DNA from: JBMNQI01 sp050944055
GTDB taxonomy: Bacteria; Bacillota; Clostridia; Oscillospirales; Oscillospiraceae
DNA: 39,760 bases
Assembly: GCA_050944055.1 (NCBI GenBank)
Contig: JBMNQI010000016.1
Coordinates: 1 to 39,760 of the forward strand
Direction: 5' to 3'
Shown: positions 24,934 through 36,900 of the stretch, one piece after another
Layout of the letters: the number at the start of each line of letters is the position of its first letter
How positions within the stretch are numbered: the first letter of the stretch is position 1
Notes under the pieces: generated by a model
Seen by the model: only the letters and a program-made list of their open reading frames with translations
What the model was told of the DNA's origin: nothing
Databases searched by the model: none
Program-made: the position numbers and the translations under genes

Positions 24934-27900
24934 TCAGCTCATCGAATTGAGCAGGTAGTTAATAAGGCGCGCATAAATCGTCGCCACCTGAGCGCGGCTG
25001 GCGCTGCTGCCGGGGGACAGAGCCGAATTCGTGGTCCCGCTCACAAGGCCTATTGACACCGCCCAGCTCATGGCGGAGCGAGCGTATTGGGCAATGCTTC
25101 CGGCGTCGTCGTACATGCTCAAATCCGCTTCGGAGTCCGTATCATAGCCCATGTACTGCATATAGCGCCACAGGATTGTCACCATATCCTGGCGGGTTAT
25201 TATGTCGTTTGTCCCGAAGATGCTGTCCCCGTATCCGGAGACGATGCCCTCGCCTGCTGCCCAGATTACGGCGTCTGTATACCAGGTGCCGTCCTCAACG
25301 TCGGAATAAACGTTCGAGCCCTCAACGCCGGGCTGCCCGGCAAGGCGGTAAAGCACCGTCACAAGCATTGAACGCGTCATCGGTATATCGGGCGAGAACG
25401 TATTGATGCCTGTTCCGGCAAACAAGCCGTGGACAACGGCGAACTCGATCTCTTCCTCCGCCCAGTGTCCCTGCGTGTCGGAGAAGGAGCCGTCCCTGCC
25501 TTCAAGGAAGTATCTTCCCGGTTCCGTGACGACAAACGTCGCTTTGCCGTTTTCGACATTTGAGAGAATCACGGTGTGGACAATTCCATTTTTATCCGTG
25601 TAGGCCACGACGTTGCTGCGTCCTATGTTTTTGGTATCCGGGATGAGGTCGTTAACGTCGTCTCCCTCGGACAACGTGCCCTCGGGTATTATGATTGTAA
25701 GCGTGCCGGTTCTGAGGATTACGCTTCCTTCCTGGTTTGCGCCGATGATACGTGAAACATCTTCCTCGGAAAGCTCCTCCCCGTCCTCGAATGTGAAGGC
25801 GTCCGTGTCCTCTTCCGTTCCAGTTCCGCTGCCGCTTCCGCTTCCGCCTCCGCTTCCGCCTCCGCCTCCGCTTCCGGGCGAATCAGGCTGGTTGCCTTCC
25901 GGGACTGAGACTGTATCGACTGTGACGAGCTTGCTCAGCATGTTGTTCCAGCAGCCCGGGGTCTCTCTATACCTGTCTTCCACCGTCTTGTTGAGTCCCG
26001 CAAGGCAGGCATAGTAAGTATTGTATGCCGTTTCGTAAACAGTCTCTGCAGCGGCTGCGGCAATGTTCGCCCTGGTGGTGAGATATGACACAACCGCGGC
26101 CTCGTAGGCTTCTTTTGCGCTCTGCTTGGAGCTTTCATCCGCGCTCTGCCAGTCAGCAAGAAGCTCAAGAATTGTTGCGTCGCTGTCGATGGCGTTCTTG
26201 TATGCCGTCTCTGCCTCGGTTTCTTTTGCGGTTCCGACGGCTGACTGCCATGCCATGCGCAGACTTTCTATGCTTCTGGCCTCGGCCTCTATTCCTGCGG
26301 TCGACGCGGCATCCAGAGCCTTCGCATAGGCGGCTTCGGCATTATTTTTCACAGACCTCAGGCTGAGGAGGTCTCTGACGTCTTCAGGCGTTACGCCGTA
26401 CATCGGGCGGACTATCGCCTGATAAATCCCGGCATTGAGCCCTGTGAATGATGCTGTGTCAAGGAAATCCGCCGAATCAGCAACCTGCCATTCGATTTCC
26501 ATGTTCATGACTTCAGTCTTCGTATAGAGAACCGGTTCGACAAGAGGCAGAAGCGCGAACAGATAGGTCCCTCCTGCTCCGCCCTCGGCATTTGTAATGA
26601 GGATTTTGCCGTCTGCAGTGCTTGTTGTGCTTGCGGGAATCATATTAGGAGTGAAGCTAACCGGTGTGTCATAGCCAAGATATACATATGTTTCTGTATA
26701 GACACCATCCCAATAATCAGGAGTGGCCTCGTAGGCTCCCGCGGCGATGGCGTTAAGCGCCGTGAGTCTGGCATTGTAATTGCCCAGAGCCGTATCGTAT
26801 GCCGCTTCGGCTTCCGCCTGACCTGAAGACGCCGTATAGTATGCCGTAAAGTATTCCTCGACCGCCCTGTTGTAGGCTTCCCGCTTTTCATTTGTCGCGG
26901 CTGTAAGCGCCGGGTCAGCTTCGCCGTGGCTGTCCAGGTAATCTTCCGCGGCCTGCGCCGCCTCAAGCCATTCATCCAGGGCATCTAAAATGTCCGCATC
27001 GTTTCCGAAAGCGTCCGTATACGCGCTGTATGCAGAGGCCGCATCGCCGCCGGTGTCTACAGCATCCTGCCAGGCCTGATACAGAAGGTTGAGATTTGCC
27101 GCCGCTGCAGCTGTGTTGGCAGCGATATTGTACTCGATGTTATCAAGCTCTGTTTCAGCCGCTTCCAGCGCATAGGCAAGCTCGTACAGCTCATCCATGT
27201 CCGACGTGTCGACTCCGTACATCGTCCGCGCCGCGATCTGATACCAGCCGGTGGACAGTCCTTTAAACGAGAACGTATTGTAGCCCGGGGCCCAGTCGGT
27301 AAACTCATCGGCTTCGTACGTCGTATCAAACACCGGTACGTCGTTTGTCGCGCCGGATGCGAGAGTGAGCGGCTTGATTGCGTATTGATATGTACCTGTG
27401 CCGCTGTTGGTGGCGGTAATATTTATTATGCCGTCGTTCGCGTCCTGCGCGACCGTGGAGGCGTTGCGTGTCGTCGAAGATATTATTCTCACAATCTCGT
27501 CGGCAACTGTAAGCTCCTGCGTGGCAACCAGGCTCTCATCGTTCGGATTTTTCGCGTCGCGTACATAGACGACATAGTCGCCGCTGGTGAGGCCGGTTAT
27601 AGTAATTACATCGTCATATGCCGCCGGGTCCCAATCAAGCATACCCAAGTACGCTCCAAAACCGTCCGTGTCGCCGCTGAAGCTTTCTTCCTTGGGAACC
27701 ACGGCAAATTCGTAGCTGCCGTAATACTCCTGCGGCGATACGGCGGCTTCGTTGGCATTGTCGCCGCCTATGACCAGCTTCTGGCCGTCCCTGCTGAAGC
27801 TGATGATGATTTTGCCGGAGCTGTCCGCCTGGTCATATGAGCCCACCGTCGTGAACACACCGTCGGCGGAGACGTCGACCGGCATGGAAACATCGAGCGG

Positions 27901-30900
27901 GAAGCTTACAACGTTATTTGCGCTGTCTGTGGCGGTAAGCGTATATACGGCGCCGTAGGATACGTTGTATGTCCCGGAGAGCGATGTCTTTTTGGTGCCG
28001 GCTGTGTATTTGTAAATCGTATCCCCGTTGATACTGACTTCTGCTATTGTGCCGCCGGACTGCTTATACGCGCTCCATGCCAGGTCCTTCCCGGTGCCGG
28101 AGGCCGCCGTGGAAAGATCCGTCAGAGATACGACGGGCAGGGTTGTGTCATAGGCGTCCAGGCTCAGGATGACAGAGGACCATGTCCCGTATTTCGGGTC
28201 AGACATGTCCCCGCCTATGTATGTTCCGACAACCCGGTAGTAGCCGTTGGTTGCAGCCCTGAACGTCCCGTCCGCTTCGGGCACAACACTCGAGAAAGCG
28301 CGGGCATTGGCATCGTAGTAGTAGACCGTATATTCCATAGCGCTTTCAGAACTGTCCGCGGTGATCGAAGCGTACACACCGGCGGAATATTCAGCGGCAG
28401 AAATCTTAACGCTGTCCGTAATCTCGGTCTTGGCTCCGCCGGAACTGACCTTATACAGTGTCGCGGTCAGGTCGGGGGCAAAGCTTGTCGAGTCGGGATC
28501 CGTCGTGCTGCTGAACCAGTCAACCGTAATTGTCCGCGCCGTGTTGTTGCCCGCATAGTCCATAGCCTTGACTGTGTGATTCCCGTTTTCAGTCACCGTA
28601 AATGTGAACGACCAAAGGCCCTCGTCGTGGATTACAATGCTCGGTTCCTTTCCGTCAAGTGTTACGGAAGCAAGCCCTGTGTCGTCAAGCACATAGACTT
28701 TTATTGTCAGTGCTTCTGCATTGTCGCTGTCGATTGACGCCGTACCCGGGAACACGCGGCCCCAGTATATGCCCGGCGCATCCACATCGTCAGACGGCGT
28801 GGGCGCAGTCCCGGAATATTCCTGCTTGACAGTATCGATATAGGCCGTGCCGCCGTAAGCTTTGACCTTGACCGTAAATGTCTGCTGGTTTACGTTGTCG
28901 AAAAATACCTTCGCGTCCGCATTTGTCTCCGTCCTGTCGACGCACAGGACGTTATTGAGAACATCTCCGCCGTCTGTCGTATACGTGAGCGGGTGCCCGG
29001 ACTGATTTTTCAGGGCGACCGGATCGCCTCCGGGGTCTGTGACCGTGACTTCTATCATCCCGTCAAATATGAAGGATAGCTCGTCCGCCTGCGTTTTGAA
29101 GGTGAAATAGGCTCCCTCCGCCGCGACTGCCAGGTCTCTTAGATAGGGCTGGCTCTCATATTCGTTTCCGCCCCATGTATTCTGCTCGCGGAAAGACCAG
29201 TCGGAATAGTCTTCCGGTTTTGCATGTATGGAGCCGTCCTTGTCATAGAAGGTGAAATAGTCGTTTTCAAAGATCACATTCATGCCCTCGCCCGCCTCGG
29301 TGACCTTATAGACAACAGCGTGCGTGGTGTTTGTAGCCGTATCGGTTATGTGTATGACGCCTTCGCCCACGGCGGACGGCATAATCACGACCGCGCCGGC
29401 GCCGTCGTCATAGTAGAGTATGCCGAGCTCGTCGCCGTCGACGTCCTCCACCTCGTAAGCAAGCAGCTCGGGCTCTTCGCCTGTTGTCGTCGTGACGGCT
29501 ACGGGCAGGCGAAGCGTTGAGCCCATGGGAATGATTATGTTCTTCGCGGCCGCTATGAAGCTTGTATGCTCTATCTGCACCTTTTCGTAGTTGTTAAGCG
29601 TATTGTACTCGTCCTCATGGTCCGAGATAACCACACCTGAGGAGTAATTGGTTATGCTTGAATCGGAGTAGACCTCGACCTTCAGGTTCAGGCTTCCGGT
29701 AACCGCCCCGCAGAAAGCGGAGTTAGGCACCGTAATTGAGCCGTGGACGGTTCTGTAATAGCCGGGGTCAATGTCGTTGTGTCCTTTCTCGTCCGTTAGC
29801 TGGATGATGCCGTTAGCAAGGTCGGTTACGTCCAGTGTATCCAGTTCGGACAGAGACTTCTGCTCGTCGATGATAAGATCGTTCGAGAGGATGGGCAGCG
29901 GTGCGTAAACAGGCTCTCCGCCTGAATCCGTCGTACCTGTGTCGTATGTGAACTGGACATATGTGCCCGTGGCTTCGCTGTTTCCGCGGTTGCTCACAAT
30001 GAAGTTCAGACCGAGCGTGACATTGTCGCCGTCAACGCTTTCCGCGCGGGCCTCAAAGCTCTCAAATCCAAGTTCGGGTTTATCTGCGACAACAAATATG
30101 TTGTTGGACAGTACCGCGTCATCCTGGGATGTGAAGCTGTATCTGCCGGCTCCGAAATAATCCTCGTTCTCCGATACCGTGATATAGAAGTAATCGCCGA
30201 CGGAAAGGTCGTTCGTCAGCCTTGCCAGATAGCCTGACAGCGAGACTGACTGGCCGGCCTTGATATTTTCATCGACCGTCCATGAACCCAGAAGCTTGCT
30301 GGTCCCGCCGGTATACGCGAAGAGTTTCACGTCTATCGGATACTCCGTGGCCCCGCTCTTGCTGTAGCGGATGGCGGTATCGCCCGTGTTTGTAAACTTC
30401 AGGCTGGCATACAGCTCCGCCCCGGCGGTGAAATCATTGTTGGCAAAGCTCAGGGTTATATTGCCCACATCCTGCCCGCCGTAGCCGTAGCTTACAGCGT
30501 AAATGCCCACTGTGGGGTCCGTGTTTTTCTTTTTCGTTATCATGTACTGGTAGGAGCCGTCGTCATTCATCTTATAGGTTCCGTCGTCTTCCAGAATGCC
30601 GTATTTTTCAAGCTCCGTATAAGTACCCTGCGCGATTATGAGAAGCGTTGTAGGCGTAGAGCTCAGCGTGTCGACACCCAGCGCCCTGAGCGCCCTCTCG
30701 TCGTCGGCGGAAAGCGTCGTAAGCGAGCCTGAAGTCGTGCCGAAATAGTCGACCAGTTTCCCGGGCGGCGTGTAAGTGGCCGTCACCATGCCGTTTGCGT
30801 CCTGCGTGTTGAGGCTCTGCTCGCTCATGCTGCCGCTTGTACCGAGCGCTATCTGAAGATTGGAGAAGGTGAACTGATCCATTCCTCCGCCGAGCGCTTC

Positions 30901-33900
30901 GTCATAATAGGCCGCCTCGGTTGTTTTGCTGTCCCAGCCGTTCATTATGGAAGCTTCGTAAACTCCCATATGCATCATCGCCAGCATCATGCCGTCGCCC
31001 CAGGTGCCTGTTTCAGGATCGTAGTAGGAGACGAAGAGGGCGTTGTTTGTCGTGTTGGGAACGATGGAGGTATAGACCGCGGCTATGTTCCCGTCGCCGT
31101 CCGCGCCTATGGTGACCTCCGCCTTGCCGGTTGTGCTCTGCTCCTGCGTCTGACCCGTCTCAATGTCTGTCACGAGGCTCTCCGGCGTGAAGAAGGGGTA
31201 GACCGTCCCTGTTCCCACACCTGTGATTGAAACCAGGTTATCCTGGTCGACAATATATGTCGAGCCGTTCATTTCGAAGAGCAGGAAGGTCTGGTTCGTA
31301 ACTTCCTGGGTGTCTATTGACGTCCCGCCTGTCAGCATGGCGCTGTCGAGCTTGCCAGTCAAGAACTGCAGGTTGGAGAAATACGGGTCTTTGTACTGTG
31401 TTTTAAGTGCGCCGCCGGAATATATACCGTCCACTCTGTCGGTCGAATTATCGGAATCATAGTTATAGAGCGTCCGCACCAGTATCGGTTCTCCCCATTC
31501 GCCTTCTCCGGAGACCGTGCGCAGGTGGAGGCGCGAGACCGTCAGCCAGTCGACTATATTCGCTCCGCTCTTTACTGCGGTGGACTGCTCCGTGGTATAG
31601 GCTACATACAGTGTGCTGCCTATCTCCGTAAATTCGACGTTTGTCAGGATCTGACCCGCCGATAGCGCCGCAGAGCTTATTTTCCAGCCGGAGTCGTTAT
31701 AGGCAAAGTTCAGCCGGCTGCCGCTGCCGTAGGTCTGATATGCTGTCTTCATGTACTGCAGGCGGTACTTTGCGATGGTTTCATCGTAACCGGCTGCATC
31801 TGTCAAATACGTTTCATATTCATCAAGCTGTTCGTTTATATCCGGATATGAATTCGTCTGCCCGAAGACAATCTTGTCGCCCCGTCCGTATGGCAGGAAG
31901 CAGTAGTTGCTGTTTATTTCACCTGTCACGGCGCCCGAGATTACAGCAGGCGCTGTAAATCCCGTGCCGCCTACCGTAAAGCTCGCGAACTTGACCTCGG
32001 TGTTTTTCGAGGCCACGGCTTCGCGTGAATCTGTGTCCGCAAGTCTTGCGTAGTAGTTTTTCCAAAGCGTGTAGGATTCGTACGTGTCGAGGGCATTCTG
32101 GTAGGCCTCGCTCGCCTGCGCGAATGTTTCATAGCCGCTGCCGAGTATGTAGTAATATCCCGGCGAAGCCGGGTTGTCCGGCTTATAGGCGGCCTGCGCC
32201 TCTTCGTCCAGCAAATCGTAGGCTTCCTTGCTTATTTTACCAGAGTAGTAATCGCTCTCTATGGGCTCGGGAGCGGGCGTGATAGTCAGGTAATTGCCGG
32301 CGGAAATCGTCTCGCCGCCGTATGAATAGGCCGGAACGGTCGGTCTGGAGAGATCTGTCTGCGTCTTGTAGCTTACCCAGGACACATTGATCGTGTCATT
32401 CCCCTCAGTCCAAACCGAGAAGTCAAGATCGCCCGTGTAGTCGTTGTCGATCAGTATGTAGCTGGGATTAGTCCCCCCGTTCACGGGGTTTACAAGGCCG
32501 TAGGAAAGATTGCCGTCCGTGTCGGCCGTCAGCTTTATTCTGCTGAGGGCAAGCGCCGTGTAATCCTCGGCTTCGAGGGCATCGCTGTTGTCGCGGCATA
32601 CCGTATAGACAAGGTAGTTTTCGCCGCCGAGCGTAATGACCTTATAGTCGTAGCCCGTGCCTACGCCGTCAAACAGCTTGAAGCCCGAGGAGGACGTGCC
32701 GTAGCCCGAAACGTCGAAATATGTATCCGTCTCGACCGACTGCTCGCTTATTTCGCCCGTGACGCCGTTTGTATAGAAGGTCTGGCTGTACGTATAGTTT
32801 CCGGGCAGTCTGATGGTGACCTCCGCCCTGCCGCTTTCGTCGTCAAGGCCGAGAGGCTCGTCGCCGCTGAACGCGCCGCCGAATGCGCTGTATCCGTGTG
32901 ACCATCCCTCTCCCCTTTCATACTGGACGTGGTATTCGATAAGGTCCATCTCATAGCTGAAGAACAGGAATACCACACGGAAGCCCAGGCCCAGCTGGAA
33001 CTTGAACTCGTCGAAGCTGCCGGCGGAATAGGAATGCGTTTCCGTGTCATAAGTGCCGAGCCTGAAGCCGATGCCCACGACCATCTTGGCGTAGAGCTCG
33101 AACTTGGCTATCTCCACTCCTACGCCCGCGCCGGCTTCTATGTACGCCTCGATTCCTATCTGTACGCCGTTCCAGTAGACATCCGAGTATATGCTGTCAA
33201 TAACCGCGATGCGGTTTATGGTCGTATCCTCAATCGGGCTGAGGACAACCTTCACCGTCTTGCCAAGGTCCATGCCGTCCTTGCCTACAAGCACTACCTG
33301 CGTCTTCTGGCTGCCGTCCGAGGAGATATAACCGGGTGTAAATCCTTCAAGCTTTGTTACACCGTCGGCCTCAAAGGCCTCCATATACAGCTTCCCTGTA
33401 AACGTGATGTTAAACGCCTTTTTCGTGGTATTGAACGAATAGGAGTTGACCGTCGTCGCGCCCGATTCGGGCTTTTTAAGCTCCGTCGTGCTGTTCTGGA
33501 GTATTATCGCGCCCTCCACGGTATCGCGGTTCACTCCGAGTCCTGTCGATATCTTCGCCTCAACGCCGACCTCAACATAGACGTATACAATGGGGACCGG
33601 CGTGAAGCGGTACTGGTAGCGGTATGACATTTCAGCCGTGAAGCTTATTCCGGCCTCAGCGAAGTAGTAGCAGTTGTCAAGCGCGTTGTACTTGAAGACA
33701 AAGCCGAGAGACGCGGAAAACTTAACCTCGAAGTTGCTGGACTTGAGATTGCAGCCGTCCAGCTCGTCTCCTGCGAGGGCGTTTTTATCCTTATTCTTAA
33801 TAAAATCCGCGACTTTTTTCACGGCGTCAGTCATGTCGTCCCAGTTATCCTTGTTGGTATCGGCAAAACCCGATTGGCCGCTGCCCGGCACGTCGGTCGA

Positions 33901-36900
33901 ATCGTCAGTATAGCCTCCGAGCGGTATGCCGAACGAGAAGGCGACCTCGTACTCGTCAGTCGATATTGTGAAATAGTCGCCGATTTCAAAGTCGAACGAG
34001 GCCAGCTTCGTGCCGAAGGAAGAAGAAAATTCGCTGTAGTCGTTGTGTTCGCCGTCGCTGGCGCTGTTGTTCTCTGTGGTTCCGCTCATGTTCTGGAGGT
34101 ATTCGGAATTGGGGAAGGCGGCAATCGTCCCCAGATTGACGGACTCGGCGCTGCCGTTGTCTTCCTGTGTGGACAGTCCCGAGACAATGCTTTGAGTACT
34201 TGCGTTCTGCTCCTGTATTATGAGGGCGTAAGTGTCGTTGCCGCCGAAGGAGCCCAGATAGTCGTTAAGCTCTTTTTTACCGGCAGTCGTAAGCGTATAG
34301 CTGCCGTCGTCTCCATATACGGTGTCCGGGGCAAGAGGTATATGGTCTCCGGCCAGTGAGTGTTCGATGAAAATCGGCTCGGGATTATCAAACGGGTACA
34401 GCAGGTGGCCCTCATAGTCCGGATTCCATTCATAGGCGTTCCCCGCGGCGTTTACCCTGCAGGGGCTCTTGTCGCCGCCGAGAGGGACATCCACATAAGC
34501 CATAGCCGAAGCCTGCGCCTGATACATCAGGTGATTGTCGCTTGAGTGGCCCTCATCGGCTGTCGACGAGGTCCTTGTCAGGCCGCTTACAATATACCTG
34601 TAGCTCTTCTGCTCCGTTGTCAGCTTTGAGTAGGCCGCCGAGTCGGTTATGCTTGTGATGAAGGCGGGCATAATCTGGCAGGTATCGGATGCCGACGCGC
34701 CTTCCGGCACTATCAGGCACCGGGGGTTCTTCGTGAAAAAGACCTTGAAGAAGTACTGGTGCACCGTTCCGTCGGGATCCACCACTGGCTCAAACGTCGT
34801 TTCCTCATATTTTGTTCCGTCCAGGTTCGAAATAAAGTTGTCGATGTCGAAGCCACTACTGTCCTTATCCAGAACGAAAATGTTCTCCTCGGCGTTCCAG
34901 TAGCCGTCGATCTTGCCGTTCCCGTTCCTGTCGTAGTACAGGGCGACATGGTCGATATCCGCCAGCATCGTCGAGATCTTGGACTGGTAGTCCTTGTGGT
35001 AATAGTAGAAGGTCAGGCCGGCACCCTTTAAGTCAGCCGAGGTCAGCCATATTTTCTCGTTGCCGGCGTATGACTTGCCGTTTATCAGTATCAGGTCGTC
35101 CGGGCTGAGATTGAAATTTATGTACTGAATATTGCTTACGTTCAGCGGGCTGTTATCGGATATCTGCAGAGCGCCGGTGGAGCTGCTGAAGCTGATCTCG
35201 GATATTTTTATATTCTTTTCAGCTACTGATCCGAATTCCGGGATGTTGACACTGCCCTGGTTGAAAACCGAGACGGTTGTCTTAGACATACCTGTGTAGC
35301 CTAAAGTGATATACTTATCCGCATCCGCAGCAGCTGTCGTATTGCTGCTTATAAAGCGGTCGAGCGCGTCGTTCATGGCACGCGCTGTGTCTGTATCCTC
35401 GGAATCTGCGGAGGTAGCAAGATTCAATGTCACGCTCTGGTTGCGCACAAGCACCATGTTGACCGTATAGTCGTGGTCAAGCTGCATTCCGGTTCCCCAC
35501 ATGAGGTTTACGGAGTAGGAGCTTCCGCTCCCTGTGCCGACGGCAACGACTGCGCCTGTGCTGTCGTCCGTCAGATATACTGCGTAGGAGCTGTCGTTGG
35601 TCGCCGGTTTAAGCGAGGCAACTGAGCCGAGTTTTACATTTATAGTGCTGCCGACGTAGATGCGCTTGCTCCCGTCAACCCCGCCGTAAAGAGTTACTTT
35701 CGGGCTGTCAGTGCCGGCATTGAGGTCGGACTGGCTGTAGTAGTTGGAGTAAAAATCTTTTGTGAAGACACTGGCGCCATCAGGGGCTGTGTTGGAATCA
35801 TTGGAGGTGTGAATCCTCATGTTGAAGTTGCCTGTGAAAACACGACGATACAGGCTGCCCGATGTGAGCTGTGCGACTGCCTCCGACTTTGAATCGCAGC
35901 AGCAGTATTTGGAGGTTCCGAGCACCAGCCTGTTTACGCCGGAAGACATAGCCCAGTCATAGCTATAGCTTCCTGTGCTATACCATGTCATCCTATATCC
36001 ATCGCCCCAGCTTCCCGATATGCTGTGGCTGGAGTTGGTGTATCCGGCCAGGCCCTTGGAGCCTAATATGTAGAAGTACGGATAGGTGTATTCAAGCCCG
36101 TGCCAGAAAATATCCCAGTCGCTTGCAAACGAGCAGTTCCAGTAGAATCTGCCGCTGAAGCCCGAGTAGAGGATGGGCATATTAGTGTCAGTGTATACGG
36201 AGGATGCATTGCCTTTGCTTCTAACGTTGGTTCCGTTGGACCAGCTCATGTTGAGCAGGTTTACCGTACTTTGATAAGCCTGATTTTCATTATAGGGGAA
36301 TGTGATTTTTCCGTAACAAAATGACTGGGGGCTCAGCTCGCCCGGTTCTTCCCATGTTACTGTGCCGACCGTTTCTTCGCCTACGCTCTCCTGCGTGCCT
36401 TTCAGTACCTCGGAGCCTGAGTTTGCCGAGGTATCAGACATAGTTACGCTGCACGATACGTCCACGGCTTCGGCATCATAGATTATACTGGCAGTATTCA
36501 GTTCGTCCGTTTCGCCAGAATTATACAGGTTTACGTTGACGGTATCATTTGTCAGAACCGAAGCGTCGTCGCCGCGCAGGGACGAGAGCGTGACGGTGAA
36601 CGATTTTATCTCGTCTGTTGCAATGCCGTCGTTTATGAGTTCTATTTCTATCGTGTATGTATCATGGTCGGCATAGAGCGCCACTGTGCCGGATTTTTCG
36701 ATATAATCGGTTCCGGCCTTGGCCGTGCCGTCCGCCGTGGCATAGTCGAGCGTCAGCACCTTTGTCTTGCCGCCCGTCCTTTCGATAGTCAGCAAAGCTG
36801 TGCCGTCCGCTTTATCTACCGTGATATCGCTGACGCTGAATCCGACCTGAGAAGGCTCGTCCTCCTCGTTATCCTGCACATGGAGCATCAGTGTATTGGC

